DNA of 64,000 nt, taken from contig CM067367.1 of NCBI GenBank assembly GCA_034401795.1, positions 54,084,269-54,148,268 on the forward strand, given 5' to 3'. The translations under genes were made by a program, and so were the position numbers. Below are positions 52,151 to 63,703 of this stretch, piece after piece (within the stretch, counting starts at the first letter, position 1; every line of letters begins with the position of its first letter). The notes under the pieces were generated by a model that saw nothing but the letters and a program-made list of their open reading frames with translations, had not been told where the DNA came from and made no database searches. The DNA is from Chaetoderma sp. LZ-2023a (lineage: Eukaryota; Mollusca; Caudofoveata; Chaetodermatida; Chaetodermatidae).

Positions 52151-52518
52151 TTAATGGGATGTAATAAATGAGCTACAAGGAAAAATCATTCTACCTGGAA
52201 TGTGAGCTGCTGAAAGTTTTGCTGACATCTCCACCGCAGGAGGAAGACCAAGACTCCAGACAAAATATGATAACCTCAACTGCCCTGCTTGTTGATGAAG
52301 GTCACTACTATAGAAATGACTGCATGAGCAGATAGGTGCTTGTGAAAGAGACAATATCTCTTCATTCTCCAATATTCCTGAGTATTGAAGAGGAATACTA
52401 GAGTATTAGTTCCTGTTCTAGTTCCTGAAAAGGAAGAGAGTAGTAAGACTACTTTATCTGATTCCATAGACACAAGAACGAGATCCCCTCCCCCAAACAC
52501 GTAAGAACAAGACATCAA
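52151..52518 (-). pseudogene. RNase H-domain remnant of DIRS polyprotein (copy 2)
   Basis: HAVISIVVTFINKQGS and LGLPPAVEMSAKLSAAHIPG in overlapping frames. Here the usual HIPG glycine is kept (copy 1 has Asp), so copy 2 is closer to the functional ancestor at this site. Confidence 0.6.
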
Positions 52519-52529
52519 ACTGGACCTGC

Positions 52530-55500
52530 AGATGGATTAACTGGTGAATTGGTACCGATGACACCCAACGAATGAAAATGCAGTGTATGCAGTCGTGGTG
52601 AGGGACAAAATTCTGAATTACCAGACTTGACCTTCGTACACAAAACTGACTCCATTCGGCCCAAATTTTAACACAATTAAGCAACCTTCCAAGCCAGAGG
52701 AATCCCAGACTGGCTATGATGTAATTAAAAGAACCCAGATCCAGTTAGGACAAATTCTGTATATATAGAAATATCAGAAAACACTGTCCCTTATCCTTGA
52801 CTAGACCAGTGATGACTAGGCAAAATGACTCCATGTCCATATTATTCCTTTCATCGATGAACTCCATTTCTGAGACAACATAGTAGGAAAAGAGTTGAAT
52901 ATAAAACGATTGACTAAGTAATTTTTGTCTCAAACAGTATCAAAGCAGCCATGGGTTCCAGACAAAATAATTCCAAAATATACAACAGAATTAGTATTAA
53001 ATCATGAAGTGTAAATTTTTTGGAAGTTGTCAGAAAAGGATAAATATATGAGTTGAAGATAAGAGCCGAGACCCTATAAAAGATGATCTGCCAGCACCTC
53101 ATAATCCTTAAAGTCTGGATTCTGCCATTCCTCCACTGTATCCTACTTGAAAAGAGCAGAAAATTATTGATCAGGAACAGAAGCAGGACTAATGTCAAAG
53201 GAGACCAACATGGTTTGATAGAAAAAAGGGGGATTCAATGACTACATTGATTGTACCTTATATGTAGGAAATCTGCTACCTAAGACATGCATGAGGCTAG
53301 CTATACCCATCCCACCCCTGATAGAGTAGAGATTATATAGAAGCGCTTAAGCATGACAGCTAGGACCAGAATAAACCTGCAGAATCTTATTTTACAAATC
53401 TAATTTTAAAACAAAGCTAGTATGATATGAGCCCAATTGTTAATATCTTTATCAGATGATTAAACAGGAAAGAAGTCCATCAAACCTGTGACCAGATCAA
53501 TGATGGATAAGGACAAAGGACTGAAACTACACAGAAGGGTGAAAGGAAAAAACCATATTCCACAATCCATGCAAAGGCAATAATCCAATCATCTTGGTTA
53601 GGCCCCCTTGAGGAATTTATTTAATAATGCCTGGGAAATTTAGAATTTAGAAGAATAAAAAATAGGCTTGAATAGATAAGGCTGAGAAGACCTCTCCATA
53701 TGACAATAATAGAAATAGATATATCCCTAGACAAATAAAAAGATCAAAATTTCTACTGAACTCGAGAAAGGAGCGGTGTAAATCTTGATAAGACAAAAAA
53801 GATTTTGTTATTGTGACAAGCTTACATTCACCCATAGATATGCTTCATCATGGCGAGGGATTCTACTGACAGAAAAGAAAGACTGAAAAACTATGTTAAA
53901 AATAAATCAGGCCAGATATGATACTAAAAGATAGCAAACCACTATTCACAATTAAAATAATAAAGTCTGACGCACTTATTTGCAGATTGATATTAGTCGA
54001 AAGATGGAGGCTGATAGTTAGAGTGTAATACATGAGAAGATTCAGGAGCAAAACGAAATCTAGTGAAATCAAAACGACAAAAGCACTGCTAGGATCATAA
54101 GAAAAAATTAAATTATTCCTAGAAGATAAATGCGAAGAGTTGGGTGTACACAAGGTTTCGAAGGATGAGGATAATTGGATGGTTCAGCCATTGCACTAAG
54201 AGCAACTAATAAAGAATTAAAGAATCCAAAATAAGAGCCCCTGAAATAGGGCATTTAAACTGTCAAGTGATTTAGAAACAAACAATACCAGCAAAACACC
54301 AGAAGTGATTTGATTTGGCATACCTAAACCAGAAGTTTAATTATAATCAGTTGCTATGCCATAAAAATTGAGTTATAATCTAGGTAATAATACTGAGCAC
54401 AGGACAATTAGGCCTCATGGTAATCTCTTCTTCATTTATCTCCATGCCTGTGCCGTCACTTCTAGTCATGGGTTGCGTGTACGGTGTAGTCATACATTGG
54501 CTTGACTATGCCAAAGCCTACCTAAACCATTTTCGAATGTTTTAAGAGATGGTGTGGAAACAACATGTTCAGACCAACATTTCACAGTTTACACACCCCT
54601 TAGAGAAAATTTTTCTAACTAGGTTAGTTCTCCCCCTCTTCTAGACTTTCAGATGATTTCCACGAGTAATAGTCCATTTGCAAGCAGAATGTTATATTTG
54701 ACTATAACAATTAATCGATTGAGAGCCGATAGAATGATCCCTCATAGCCTGGGTACGTGCTCTATATATCCAATTTCACCCAAGTTAAGTACCCACAGAA
54801 AGAATTTACAAAATGATGAGAGATTAGATTATACATTAAGTAGGGAAAAAACCCATCTTAGGGCTAATAAAAGTGGCTGATAGTCAAGAACTTTCCTGAT
54901 CCAAAGGCTATGCTTGCTACTAAAACACTGAGATCAACACACATCTCTGATATAGTAAAACTTGGTCATCAAAGTTTGTAGCGTTTACTATCAAAATATC
55001 AACCATTTAACTCTCGAAGTTATTAGTCATAAGTTGCAACTGAAATAAGTTGAATCTGAATGAGTACCAGCAAATATGGGAGTGGCGTATTTACTTAAAA
55101 ATCCATAAATAGGTCGCACATTTATGCTCAATTTACATGTTCTAAAAAATTTGCGCGCACTATATACAAGGATAAAACTTATTTTCCTCTGAATTTTTAA
55201 ACATCTTAACGTCTGAAGATACCACGAAAAAACCCTTCACAAATCTTGTCACCTCGCGGCTATGCTTAATGTATACCTGAAAACATCATTCGCAGAAGTG
55301 AAATTATTAAATTGAGCAGCCTAAATATTGCGTATCCTTTAATAAAGATTGTTTTTTCCATCAAAATTAATCCTAACCTGACATAAATGTCGTCTTTATA
55401 ATATATAAATCAGAATCACGTGATAATCACATGATATATAAATCACGTGATATTATCTGACCCGATTAGGTTAAAGCAAATTTTAATGAAGTAGGTTAAG

Positions 55501-56350
55501 CGAGTACTCGGATATAGATATCCTGGAATCGGAAATTCGGCAATGAGATCTACGCTTCTCGTCAGCGCCTCCCAACGGAGATTTACTTTGCCACTGTCCG
55601 GCTCGCTAACAATAGACGCTGGCTACCCAGTTTAATTATCGGCCGTTCATGCAATTTTTCTAGAACATCGCATTACGTTTTAGATCATTTTAGGTTCACA
55701 TTACAATATAACCAGTAATATATATAATAAGTTTTAACGCTAGATTTAGAAATCAAGTGAACGCAAGTTTCTCCCTAGATTTACAAATCAAGTGAACCTG
55801 ATAATCTGGCACAGGCTTAATAGCCTCTAACAAAAGCGGGTTATGTGATTACGAGGATTCAATTCAGTATCGTAATTTTGAACATCCGGGCATTCCGAGA
55901 TCGTACAACATTTGCCAATTTACGACACACTAAAGAGGATATCCCATAGCAACGCAATGTTTACATTTTTCATGAAACTACGGCCATAAAAAATACTTGC
56001 GTCGATTAACCCCGCCAGGTATTAGAAAACATAAAATCTCGAGTAATTTTTATAAAATATTAAATAAAAGGTAAAAAGGTTTCATGGCCCATTGCTAGTA
56101 ATGTTAAATTAGCCTGCAAAAACGCCGCCAATTGAAAGCGAACACCGAATCGCGAATTAATACGATGGTCTCGTCTTTATTGTAATACGACTGACTTGAC
56201 TGACTGATCATCATGAAGTAATTGCGAGTTTCATGTTAGTTGGTTAGTAACGGTCCTTAGAAGGACCACTCGCTTTTCTTCAGGGGATGATCGTGGTGTA
56301 TCCTTGTGGTGTTCATCCGGTCCACCACGCCTGTTTGCACCACTGTCACA
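52530..56350 (-). other. Remainder of family C copy 2 interior
   Basis: No frame above ~94 codons. Short frames at 52454-52684, 52745-52933, 52914-53198, 53647-53835 and 53896-54153 repeat those of copy 1 nearly word for word. The shared breaks show the damage was inherited, not acquired in each copy. Confidence 0.5.
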
Positions 56351-56369
56351 TTCTTAATAGATCCAATAA

Positions 56370-56600
56370 CTTCCCAACCGGTATATTACATAGTTATGTA
56401 GGATACCTTATGTAGGATTCGATCCAAACCGGTATGTAGTATACCTTATGTAGGAAAGAATGACGCTCGGAAATACGTACCTAGTCAAAACTCTTAATTG
56501 ATCCACTAACTTCCCAACCGGTATGTTACATGTTATGTAGGATACCTTTCGTAGGAGATGTTCCAAACCGGTATATAGTATACCTTTCGTAGGAACGGAG
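56370..56600. repeat. CCGGTAT / ATGTAGGA tandem repeat (copy 2)
   Basis: Same four-unit array as at 45010-45235, with a 4-base deletion in the third unit (GTTACATGTTATG). Confidence 0.8.
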
Positions 56601-56866
56601 CCTCGTGGCTAAAATAGGATCAGAGTTATTGACTTCACCTGGTTGTAATGTGAAGCTGGCGCCATTTTCTTTCAACTTGGTCACAACGAACTTTCTGCTC
56701 ATATTCACGTAAATTATAACCATTTTACATAAGTACTATGACTTATTCAACAAAGACCACTTGTACTGTGGTATTCATGAAAAGCAAATGTGGATGTAGC
56801 TCCACAAGATTATGGAATGAATAGGATTTGTTGAGATAAAAGTTATGTGTTTCCCGTAATACAGAA

Positions 56867-57168
56867 AATTAATTAATGACGGCTTGGACTCGGTCGCATG
56901 CATAGTAGCATAAGTGCGCATGCTCACAGACTCGTTTATATGTTCTCTATAGGAATAGAGGAACCGGTTCCCTAGAGCAATGACTGCTTTAGAGTTAAAG
57001 AGATACTATCAAGACTACCCAATGGAGGGATGTATCTCTGCTAAACTTGTTTCAAGGGAACCTACACCATGGGAATGAATAGGTTAAAATTTTCTGAGAT
57101 ATCTAAGTCAGGTGACTTTTAGCAAACAGTGAATTGAGTGGCTTAGTATTTTTGTTGTGTTACAAAAC
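56867..57168 (-). repeat. Family C copy 2 right inverted terminal repeat
   Basis: Apparently identical to 45505-45807; ends GTTACAAAAC. Confidence 0.9.
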
Positions 57169-57186
57169 ATGTGTGTCTTTTAATAT

Positions 57187-57420
57187 TTAACCCTTGAATG
57201 GTCATACCGGCCAAAACTGGCCTGTGTTATGGTCTAGTGGAATGTCAATTTACAGGTCAAGAGAACACAATTTCTGAAAATTTACCACTGGAATGACTGG
57301 CTCGATAACCGAACCAGTTATTCCAGTGATAAATTCTCAAAACATTTTACTCTCTTGGCCTGTAAATTGACATTCAATAGGTAGATGTTTAAATTTTCTT
57401 GACCAAATTTGACCAAAATG
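57187..57420. mobile_element. Family 1 TTAA foldback MITE
   Basis: TTAACCCTTGAATGGTCATA, core GACTGGCTCGATAACCGAAC, right end GACCAAATTTGACC without the final GGGTTAA. Confidence 0.7.
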
Positions 57421-57429
57421 TATCAGGAA

Positions 57430-57605
57430 AAATGCAATCTCTGCTTAGGGAATCTCCATTTGCAGGCCAAAGAAGACTATTTAAAAAAAAATTTAGAACT
57501 GCAATGACTGGCCAAGTTATTGAGCCAGTAATTCCACTGCTAGTATTTATCTATATTTAGCCCAGTTATTGAGTCAGTCATTCCACTGGTAGTATTTATT
57601 TATAT
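57430..57605. mobile_element. Family 1 MITE remnant with duplicated core
   Basis: CAATGACTGGCCAAGTTATT, GAGCCAGTAATTCCACTGC, then a second GTTATTGAGTCAGTCATTCC and a repeated AGTATTTATYTATATTTAGC: a local duplication of ~55 bases. Confidence 0.65.
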
Positions 57606-57609
57606 TTAG

Positions 57610-57900
57610 CTCCGGCCACTGTGGCTATCCATGAATCAGATCAGTCTGTGTGTCTGTCACACACAGGTTTGCATTTGTGGGTCATTCAGACAATCCATCC
57701 ATCCGTCCATCCATATGTCTTTCTGACTGTGTGTCCATCCATCCATGCAAATTCTGGGTTTTTGTTCGATAACGTTGCCTTTGCTTAGCGTATCATGATG
57801 AAACTTCATAGGAAGGTTGGTTATCGTACTAGGGATATGCATGGATCCATGCATCTATCCAAACCAATAGGATATTATGTCATCCCAGTAAAATGGCCAC
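57610..57900. repeat. Family F single unit
   Basis: GCAAATTCTGGGTTTTTGTT, CGATAACGTTGCCTTTGCTT, AAACTTCATAGGAAGGTTGG and CATCCATCCATC runs, as in 18765-19640. Confidence 0.75.
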
Positions 57901-57960
57901 CTTGCATGGAGATTTTGATTTATATCAAGTAGTTCTAAAAGGCTACTCTTGGAGAATGTC

Positions 57961-58138
57961 TTAACCCTTTAACACTCAAATTTGTTCAAGAAAATTTCAA
58001 TTTTCTCGTAGAAAATTTCCATTTGCAGACCAAGAGAAGACCTTTTTTGAAAATTTACCGCTAGAATGACGGGCTCGGTTATCATTTCTCAAGACCACTG
58101 CAGAAGCCGTTTGTGGGTGGTATGAGTGTTAAAGGTTA
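57961..58138. mobile_element. Family 1 TTAA MITE, internally deleted
   Basis: TTAACCCTTTAACACTCAAA, then GACGGGCTCGGTTATC joined directly to the right arm TCTCAAGACCACTGCAGAAG. Ends GTGTTAAAGGTTAA. Confidence 0.75.
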
Positions 58139-58324
58139 AGACCAATGCAATAGCTGGTTTGAGCTGGCATGACCAGGAAAATAAGTAAGTAAATAAGTTT
58201 ACATTTTGGTCTAGTTTTCATCGAAATTCTCAGCGACTTGACATGTCTTACCCCTGGTCATTGGACCTGTTCACCCTTGAGAGCTTTCATCTCGGCTTCA
58301 CCATAAGCTATGCATTCACATTAC

Positions 58325-58495
58325 ATACACTGAAAATTTATGACTGGAATGACTGGCTTGGTTATCGAGCCACTCATTCCAGCAGTAAATTTTCAAAAAT
58401 AGTCATCTCATGGTCTGCAAATGGGCATTTCTCAAGACCACTGCAGAAGCCATTTTTGGCAGATATGAGTGCTAAAGTGTTAATGGTAGAGCAAC
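58325..58495. mobile_element. Family 1 foldback MITE, left arm missing
   Basis: The core GACTGGCTTGGTTATCGAGC and right arm GACCACTGCAGAAGCCATTT are well preserved. The plus-strand frame 58243-58503 runs through it and is spurious. Confidence 0.7.
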
Positions 58496-58624
58496 ATCTT
58501 TGATTAGCAAGCCCAATAAAAATTTGACAGTAATATTCCTTCCACTAGTGAACATCTTTTTTATCAGAGCAAAAATGTGGTAAAATTTGTGAATTAAAAA
58601 AAAGAGAGTTATTTATGTTCACCA

Positions 58625-58850
58625 TTGATCCTTTGACCATCAAATTTGTTTTAAAAGATAATTTTTCTCACAGAAAAAGTCAATTTGCAGAGCAAGAGAT
58701 AATTTTTTATAAAATTTGCCATTACAATTTCTCATTCCAGTGGTACATTTTCAAAAATACTCTTCTCGTATTTTGCTAAACGTTCTCGTGAGCACTGCAG
58801 AAGCCATTTTGACCGGCTTAGTGCCAAAGGGTTGACCCTTTAACCCTTAA
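58625..58850. mobile_element. Family 1 MITE, diverged
   Basis: ATCCTTTGACCATCAAATTT, CAATTTGCAGAGCAAGAG, CTCATTCCAGTGGTACATTT, GCACTGCAGAAGCCATTTTG. Confidence 0.6.
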
Positions 58851-59000
58851 AACGGCCAAAACAGATTTTGCAGTGGTTTTGAGACGTGCCCATTTGCAGC
58901 CCAAGAGAAAGTATTTTTGAAAATTTACCACTGGGATGACTGGCTCGATAACAGAATACTCTTCTGGGCTGCAAAATAACATTTTCTTTAAGAATATCAA
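58846..59000. mobile_element. Family 1 MITE, right part shortened
   Basis: TTAAAACGGCCAAAACAGAT, GCAGCCCAAGAGAAAGTATT, GGATGACTGGCTCGATAAC, then right arm remnant CTTCTGGGCTGC. It directly abuts the previous copy. Confidence 0.65.
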
Positions 59001-59014
59001 AGAAACTGGCGTAC

Positions 59015-59095
59015 ATTTTTCAACAATTTTGCTGGAAGATGTTGCTGTCTACGACAGCACCATCTCCCACCAAATTTGTTGAAAAATGAACACCA
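59015..59095. repeat. Compact foldback, Family 2-like
   Basis: CATTTTTCAACAATTTTGCT and TTTGTTGAAAAATG form ~33-base inverted arms around GTTGCTGTCTACGACAGCAC. Confidence 0.75.
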
Positions 59096-59679
59096 GTTTA
59101 TCTTTCAGTTTAATTTGAAATTTTTTAATTTTGACACGAGTGGTAAGGGTTAAGGCTTAAAGGGTTAAGGATTATGTTGTGCGGTGAGTTTACTAATTAT
59201 ATTTATTAAGAACTCTTTGTCTAGTATCCCCCCCCCCCACCAGCCCAGAGCTCCTCTCCACTCATTTCCTAGCTTCCAATACAAGCAGCACATCACATAT
59301 GGTTGGCATAAGGGCCTTGCATTATTGATCTATTGGCTCTGTTGCCATATGGCCTCAGAGTGTCCCTCTGTCTGATTGAGACTTTGACTAACTCACTAAC
59401 TGACTGACAATTAAGGGCCATCTGGCAGGCTCCTTATATGCAAGTTAATTAGTGACCTAAAGGGCTGGATTTTATACAGCCTTCTAAGCTTAGATGGCAA
59501 GAAAATATCTTGGATTATTTATATGCAGATTCACAAATTTATTTCTTTGACCATGGCTTAGATCTTAGAAATTTGCCCAACATTTCCTGATTTTACATGT
59601 ATACCTATCTGGTAAGGAACTTGTTTTTGCAATTTCATTTGAATTGATGTCAAAATTATATTTGTTAGTATTTTTATAC
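59096..59679. other. No gene seen
   Basis: Contains a C-run (59229-59238). Short frames have no recognisable features. Confidence 0.4.
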
Positions 59680-60485
59680 CCCGCCAAAAGATTTGGTAGG
59701 GTATTATGTAATGGCACCGTCCATCCGGGCGTGCGGGTGGCAGAGTGGTTTCCGGATGATAACTCTGTTACCGTTTGTCGGATCACATTGAAACTTCATA
59801 GGGTGCTTTGACTAGGTCTTTGGAAGAAACCTATCAAAATCGACGATGATCCGAAATCCAAGATGGCCGGTGGCCATCTTGAAAATTGGCTTCCGGATGA
59901 TAACTCGTGACCGTTTATCGGATCACTTTGAAACTTCATGGAGTGGTTGGATTAGGTCTGGGGATGAAACCTAGCGAAGTTGACAATGATCCGAAATCCA
60001 AGATAGCCGCCAGCCACCGGTGGCCATCTTGAAAGTTGGTTTCTGGATGATATCTCCGTTACCATTTATCTTCGTAGGTTCGTTGGAATATGTCTAGTGA
60101 AGAAACTTATCAAAATTTGTGATAATCCAAAATCCAACATGGCCACCAGTCAGTGCCAGCCATCTTGAAAATTGGTTTCCGGACGATACCTCCTTGACCG
60201 TTTAACGGATCGCTTTCATACTTCATAATGATGACTGGTCTGGGTCTGAGGAAGAATAAATATTTTCTGATAGCTCTCATTCATTGGTTTGTCATCATGG
60301 CGGGGTATTATGTGCCGTTTGCAGAGCTCTTGTTTATATTTGTGAAATTCATAATTTGCATCTTCTTGGATATTGAGTAGTTGTATATATAAGAATTGTT
60401 GTTTAAATGAGAGTATTGACCCACTGGAAGCATTTTATGGACATGGTTCCATATATTAACTTTGCACCATTTGCGGAGCTCTTGT
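59680..60485 (+). repeat. Family D repeat, ~4 tandem units
   Basis: Opens CCCCGCCAAAAGATTTGGTA and GGGTATTATGTAATGGCACC. Units contain GGTTTCCGGATGATAACTCT, GGATCACATTGAAACTTCAT and ATCCGAAATCCAAGATGGCC, with CGGTGGCCATCTTGAAAATT joints. It closes GCGGGGTATTATGTGCCGTT, GCAGAGCTCTTGTTTATATT. The CAAGATGGC / GCCATCTTG pairs make a hairpin at every unit boundary. The inverted copy is at 36415-37455. Confidence 0.85.
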
Positions 60486-60829
60486 TTCTTATACAATCAT
60501 GTGGACATTGATATTGTATGTAAAAAAATCTAGTTATAATAGTCCCATCTGGTGAGTTTTTAAATTTATAGCTTAAGATTACAATTTAATCTTCAAATAA
60601 GTTGAAGCTGCTCCATGTATCACTGTAGTATCTGCAAAATAAGAGAATTCTGCATGTGAGCCAGACTTAACCAGCTGGTCAACATATTAACTCGGTTATA
60701 TATCCACAGATATATATTCTGTAGATGTTATATGTATTTCATTCCCTAGAACCCTCCGTTTAAAACAATGTAAAACTACCAAGGTACATCAATGAACCTT
60801 TACAGTTGATCCATCCATCATGTGACGTC
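60486..60829. other. No gene seen
   Basis: AT-rich unique spacer. Confidence 0.4.
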
Positions 60830-61200
60830 ATAATAAATTACGCTATGTGTAGGATGATGTCATGATCAATGATGTCATGAATGATGTAGATAAGTTTGTT
60901 ACGAACGCGTAATTGATGACGGACTAAGCGTTGTTGTACGAATTGAATGTCTTTATTATTTAATAAAGATGCTGTTGAATAATTTGAAGCTAATTTGACT
61001 GGGAGCTGTTGTGCCATACACAGGCAGCAGCAGCACCCAGTGAAATTAGTTTTAAAATATTCAACAGCTTACCTGTATATTTTTCTGGAAATTGATAGTC
61101 AGGCAGTTCAGGGATTGATCGATCCCAACATGGTGAATTGTGTGTGGATCTTAGCTAGAGATGGGCTGGGCATACATCTTTACATTATGACCACCGAGCA
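60830..61200. repeat. Family 2 element (long copy)
   Basis: GATGATGTCATGATCAATGA, ATGACGGACTAAGCGTTGTT, foldback halves GCTAATTTGACTGGGAGCTG and GCACCCAGTGAAATTAGTTT, then ATTCAACAGCTTACCTGTAT and ATCTTAGCTAGAGATGGGCT. Confidence 0.75.
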
Positions 61201-61415
61201 TTGGCATACGTATTTAGGACCCCCTGGACAAGCTTCCACCCACGTTTCGAGAAGATCCCCCCCCCCCTCCAGTAGAACCAGCCTTATAGAAAAATGTTTG
61301 TTTTGAAAACAATGTTACTGAAAGCTGTTGCTGTTGGATATTAGATTTTGACCCCAAAATTAGTTATATCAATGAAAAATTTCCAAATATATCTCACTTG
61401 CCTTTATTGTCTGTG

Positions 61416-61517
<102 letters not shown>

Positions 61518-61783
61518 GGTCATGAGCACTAATGGACTGATAGATTAATTTCATTTTTTCTTTTTTCTTTACACTATAACGCATTGAATATTTGTCATCT
61601 TTTAACCCTTTCCGTCTAACAGACTGAAAAAACATTCTTTAATTATGATATAAGAAATATTGATAACGTCCAAATATTTATTGCTGCCCTTCAAAGTCAG
61701 TCAAATTATTATCAAAATATTCAACATCTCTGTACGTGTATGCATGAACCTTGGATTATAGGTTTAAGCATTACTTGAACATG

Positions 61784-61786
<3 letters not shown>

Positions 61787-61818
<32 letters not shown>
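61787..61818. repeat. (TA)n microsatellite
   Basis: About 15 TA units. Confidence 0.95.
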
Positions 61819-61819
<1 letters not shown>

Positions 61820-61849
61820 TTATGAGGTTGTTTTTTTTGCTTTTTCTTG

Positions 61850-62057
61850 GTCAAGATTGCCAAAATAACCTCTACAGTGGTCTGTTGAAACATTCATTAA
61901 CAGACCAAGAGACGACTATTTTTTTTAAATTTAGTACTGGAAGGCTCGCTCGCTAGTAGAGCTAGCCAATTCAGTGATACAATTTTTTAAAAAGTCTTGA
62001 CCTGCAAATGGAATTCACCAAGCAAAAATTTTAATATTTTTTAAATAATCTTGATCA
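61850..62057. mobile_element. Family 1 foldback MITE, diverged
   Basis: AACCTCTACAGTGGTCTGTT, ACAGACCAAGAGACGACTAT, CGCTAGTAGAGCTAGCCAAT, CTTGACCTGCAAATGG. Confidence 0.65.
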
Positions 62058-62274
62058 TTAACCCTTTAACACTCAATAACAGCTTCTATAGTGGTCTATG
62101 GGTACACCAGAAAAATACTATTTTTGAAGATTTACCACTGATCATGACTTGCTCGATTATCGAGCCTGTCACTCCAATGGTAAGTTTTCAAAAATAATCT
62201 CTTGGTGAACAATTATACATTTTCTATGAGAAAATTAAAATTTTCTTGAACGTATTTGAACATTAAAGGGTTAA
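62058..62274. mobile_element. Family 1 TTAA foldback MITE (full)
   Basis: TTAACCCTTTAACACTCAAT to GAACATTAAAGGGTTAA; core GACTTGCTCGATTATCGAGC. It shares its left TTAA boundary with the preceding copy. Confidence 0.8.
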
Positions 62275-62380
62275 AGCTAAGACACAATTTAATGTGATCA
62301 TGTGAAAGGAAGATCTGTTTTGTACAAATGATTTTCTGCAAACTTTGCGGTCAAAGACTGCTTGCGGAAGTATAATTTCT

Positions 62381-62602
62381 TTAACCCTTTAATCGCTTCT
62401 GCAGTGGTCTTGAGTAATGTCCATTTGCTGACTAAGAGAAGACTATTTTTGGAAATTTACCACTGAAATTACTGGCTCGATAACCGAGCCAGTCATTCCA
62501 GTGGTAAATTTTCAAAAATAGTTTTCTCTTGGTCTGCAAATGGACATTTTCTATGAGAAAATTTATATTTTTAAAAACAAATTCTAGGGTTAATGGGTTA
62601 AT
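62381..62602. mobile_element. Family 1 TTAA foldback MITE (full)
   Basis: TTAACCCTTTAATCGCTTCT to AGGGTTAATGGGTTAA; core ACTGGCTCGATAACCGAGCC with ~90 bases of near-perfect pairing. Confidence 0.8.
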
Positions 62603-63546
62603 GAAACACATGTTATATATTATCACTGCTCTAATAATAACTGAAGCATCAGAGTCATTAATTTGAGCAGTAACTCGGTTAGCACAACAGCAAATGCATA
62701 ATTTAGATCTTATTGTCAATGTGCAATGGTAAGAAAATACAAACTGATATTTACAAATATCTGCACAAATTCTTTAATGTTGAAAAAAAACCACCTGAAT
62801 TAATATTGACAAATTTTAACCAGTGTAAAGTTTATGTTGAAACAATTTCATTTTCGCTGCGAGACAATTACAACGATAGTATATTGTTCAAGAGAGCGGT
62901 GCTGTGCATTTCAAACAGCCCTGGCGATTGGACAGTTTGTTTCCTGCAGTAGGAATAAATGATTTTTTATCGAGTAAACTGGGAAAAAGTAAAGCTGTGC
63001 ACCAATACAAACACGCTTCTACCCTCTCGGGGCCAATAGTCCTGGGAAAGACACGGCAGGCACCTCTAATTCCTGTACACATCTTTGCGGCTTTTGTCAT
63101 CGTCATGACGAAATACTCGTGTGAATCCAGCCTTCTGTATATGCAGAGAGTCAGCAGATCAATACATGCTTTAATAGTGTGCAGGACATTGCTGCCATCG
63201 TCCTCATTCAAACTCTCTCATCTCCGCTGTCACCATTAGTTTGGCTATGCTTCGCTGTTGTCTATCTATACATCTCTGAGCGAGTGACACACTTTAGACA
63301 GCGCAAATTGAATCAGAACAGGAATCGTCTTCTCTTGCTAAACAGACATTGTCCTATTTATACAGTGGATGTGAATATCTAATATGTAATACTGTGGATG
63401 AGTTATCTAGACCGTTATTGTGATTTGAGCTTAGTTTTCATTGCCTATATCCATGGACATGTACTGGCTTCTCAACTCACGATAAGATTGACTAACATTG
63501 AAAAGGTAATTATAGGAATTATAATAGTATAGCAGCAGTGCGCAAC

Positions 63547-63548
<2 letters not shown>
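62603..63548. other. Unique-looking stretch, no confident gene
   Basis: Less repetitive and slightly less AT-rich than the surroundings. Open frames of 79-111 codons occur on both strands (62713-63382), overlapping and without recognised domains, so I cannot decide which, if any, is coding. If a host exon lies in the last 5 kb it is most likely here. Confidence 0.35.
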
Positions 63549-63594
<46 letters not shown>

Positions 63595-63703
63595 CGGCAG
63601 CGGCAGCAATAGTAGTAGCAGTAGTTATAGCGGCAGCGGCAGCAATAGTAGTAGCAGTAGTTATAGCAGCAGCGGCAGCAGTAGCAGCAGCAGTAGTAGC
63701 AGG
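63549..63703. repeat. (AGT)n / (AGC)n compound trinucleotide repeat
   Basis: About 15 AGT units, then two near-identical ~48-base repeats (GGCAGCGGCAGCAATAGTAG, TAGCAGTAGTTATAGC), then AGC-rich units. Confidence 0.95.

Larger units (their letters stand above)
49978..57168 (-). mobile_element. DIRS-like element, family C, copy 2 (7.2 kb)
   Basis: Same structure as copy 1: AAC at both plus-strand ends, inverted terminal repeats at 49978-50308 and 56867-57168, internal complementary region at 50365-50483, and the duplicated recombinase block at 50834-51180. By eye the copies differ only by scattered substitutions and small indels, for example a few extra A at 52050 and a longer TA run at 51237. 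The flanks are unrelated to those of copy 1, so this is a separate insertion, not a segmental duplication. Joining the flanks gives ACACACATATAACATGTGTG, itself a near-palindrome. Confidence 0.8.

Noticed and set aside
38614-57168. Segmental duplication or assembly duplication as explanation of the 7.2-kb repeats
   Set aside because: The repeats stop exactly at transposon termini (AAC ends with inverted repeats) and flanks differ on both sides; an assembly error cannot be fully excluded without reads, but a copied block would carry flanks.
62713-63382. Host gene at 62.7-63.4 kb
   Set aside because: Overlapping frames on both strands, no recognised domain and no convincing splice sites; kept only as an unassigned stretch.
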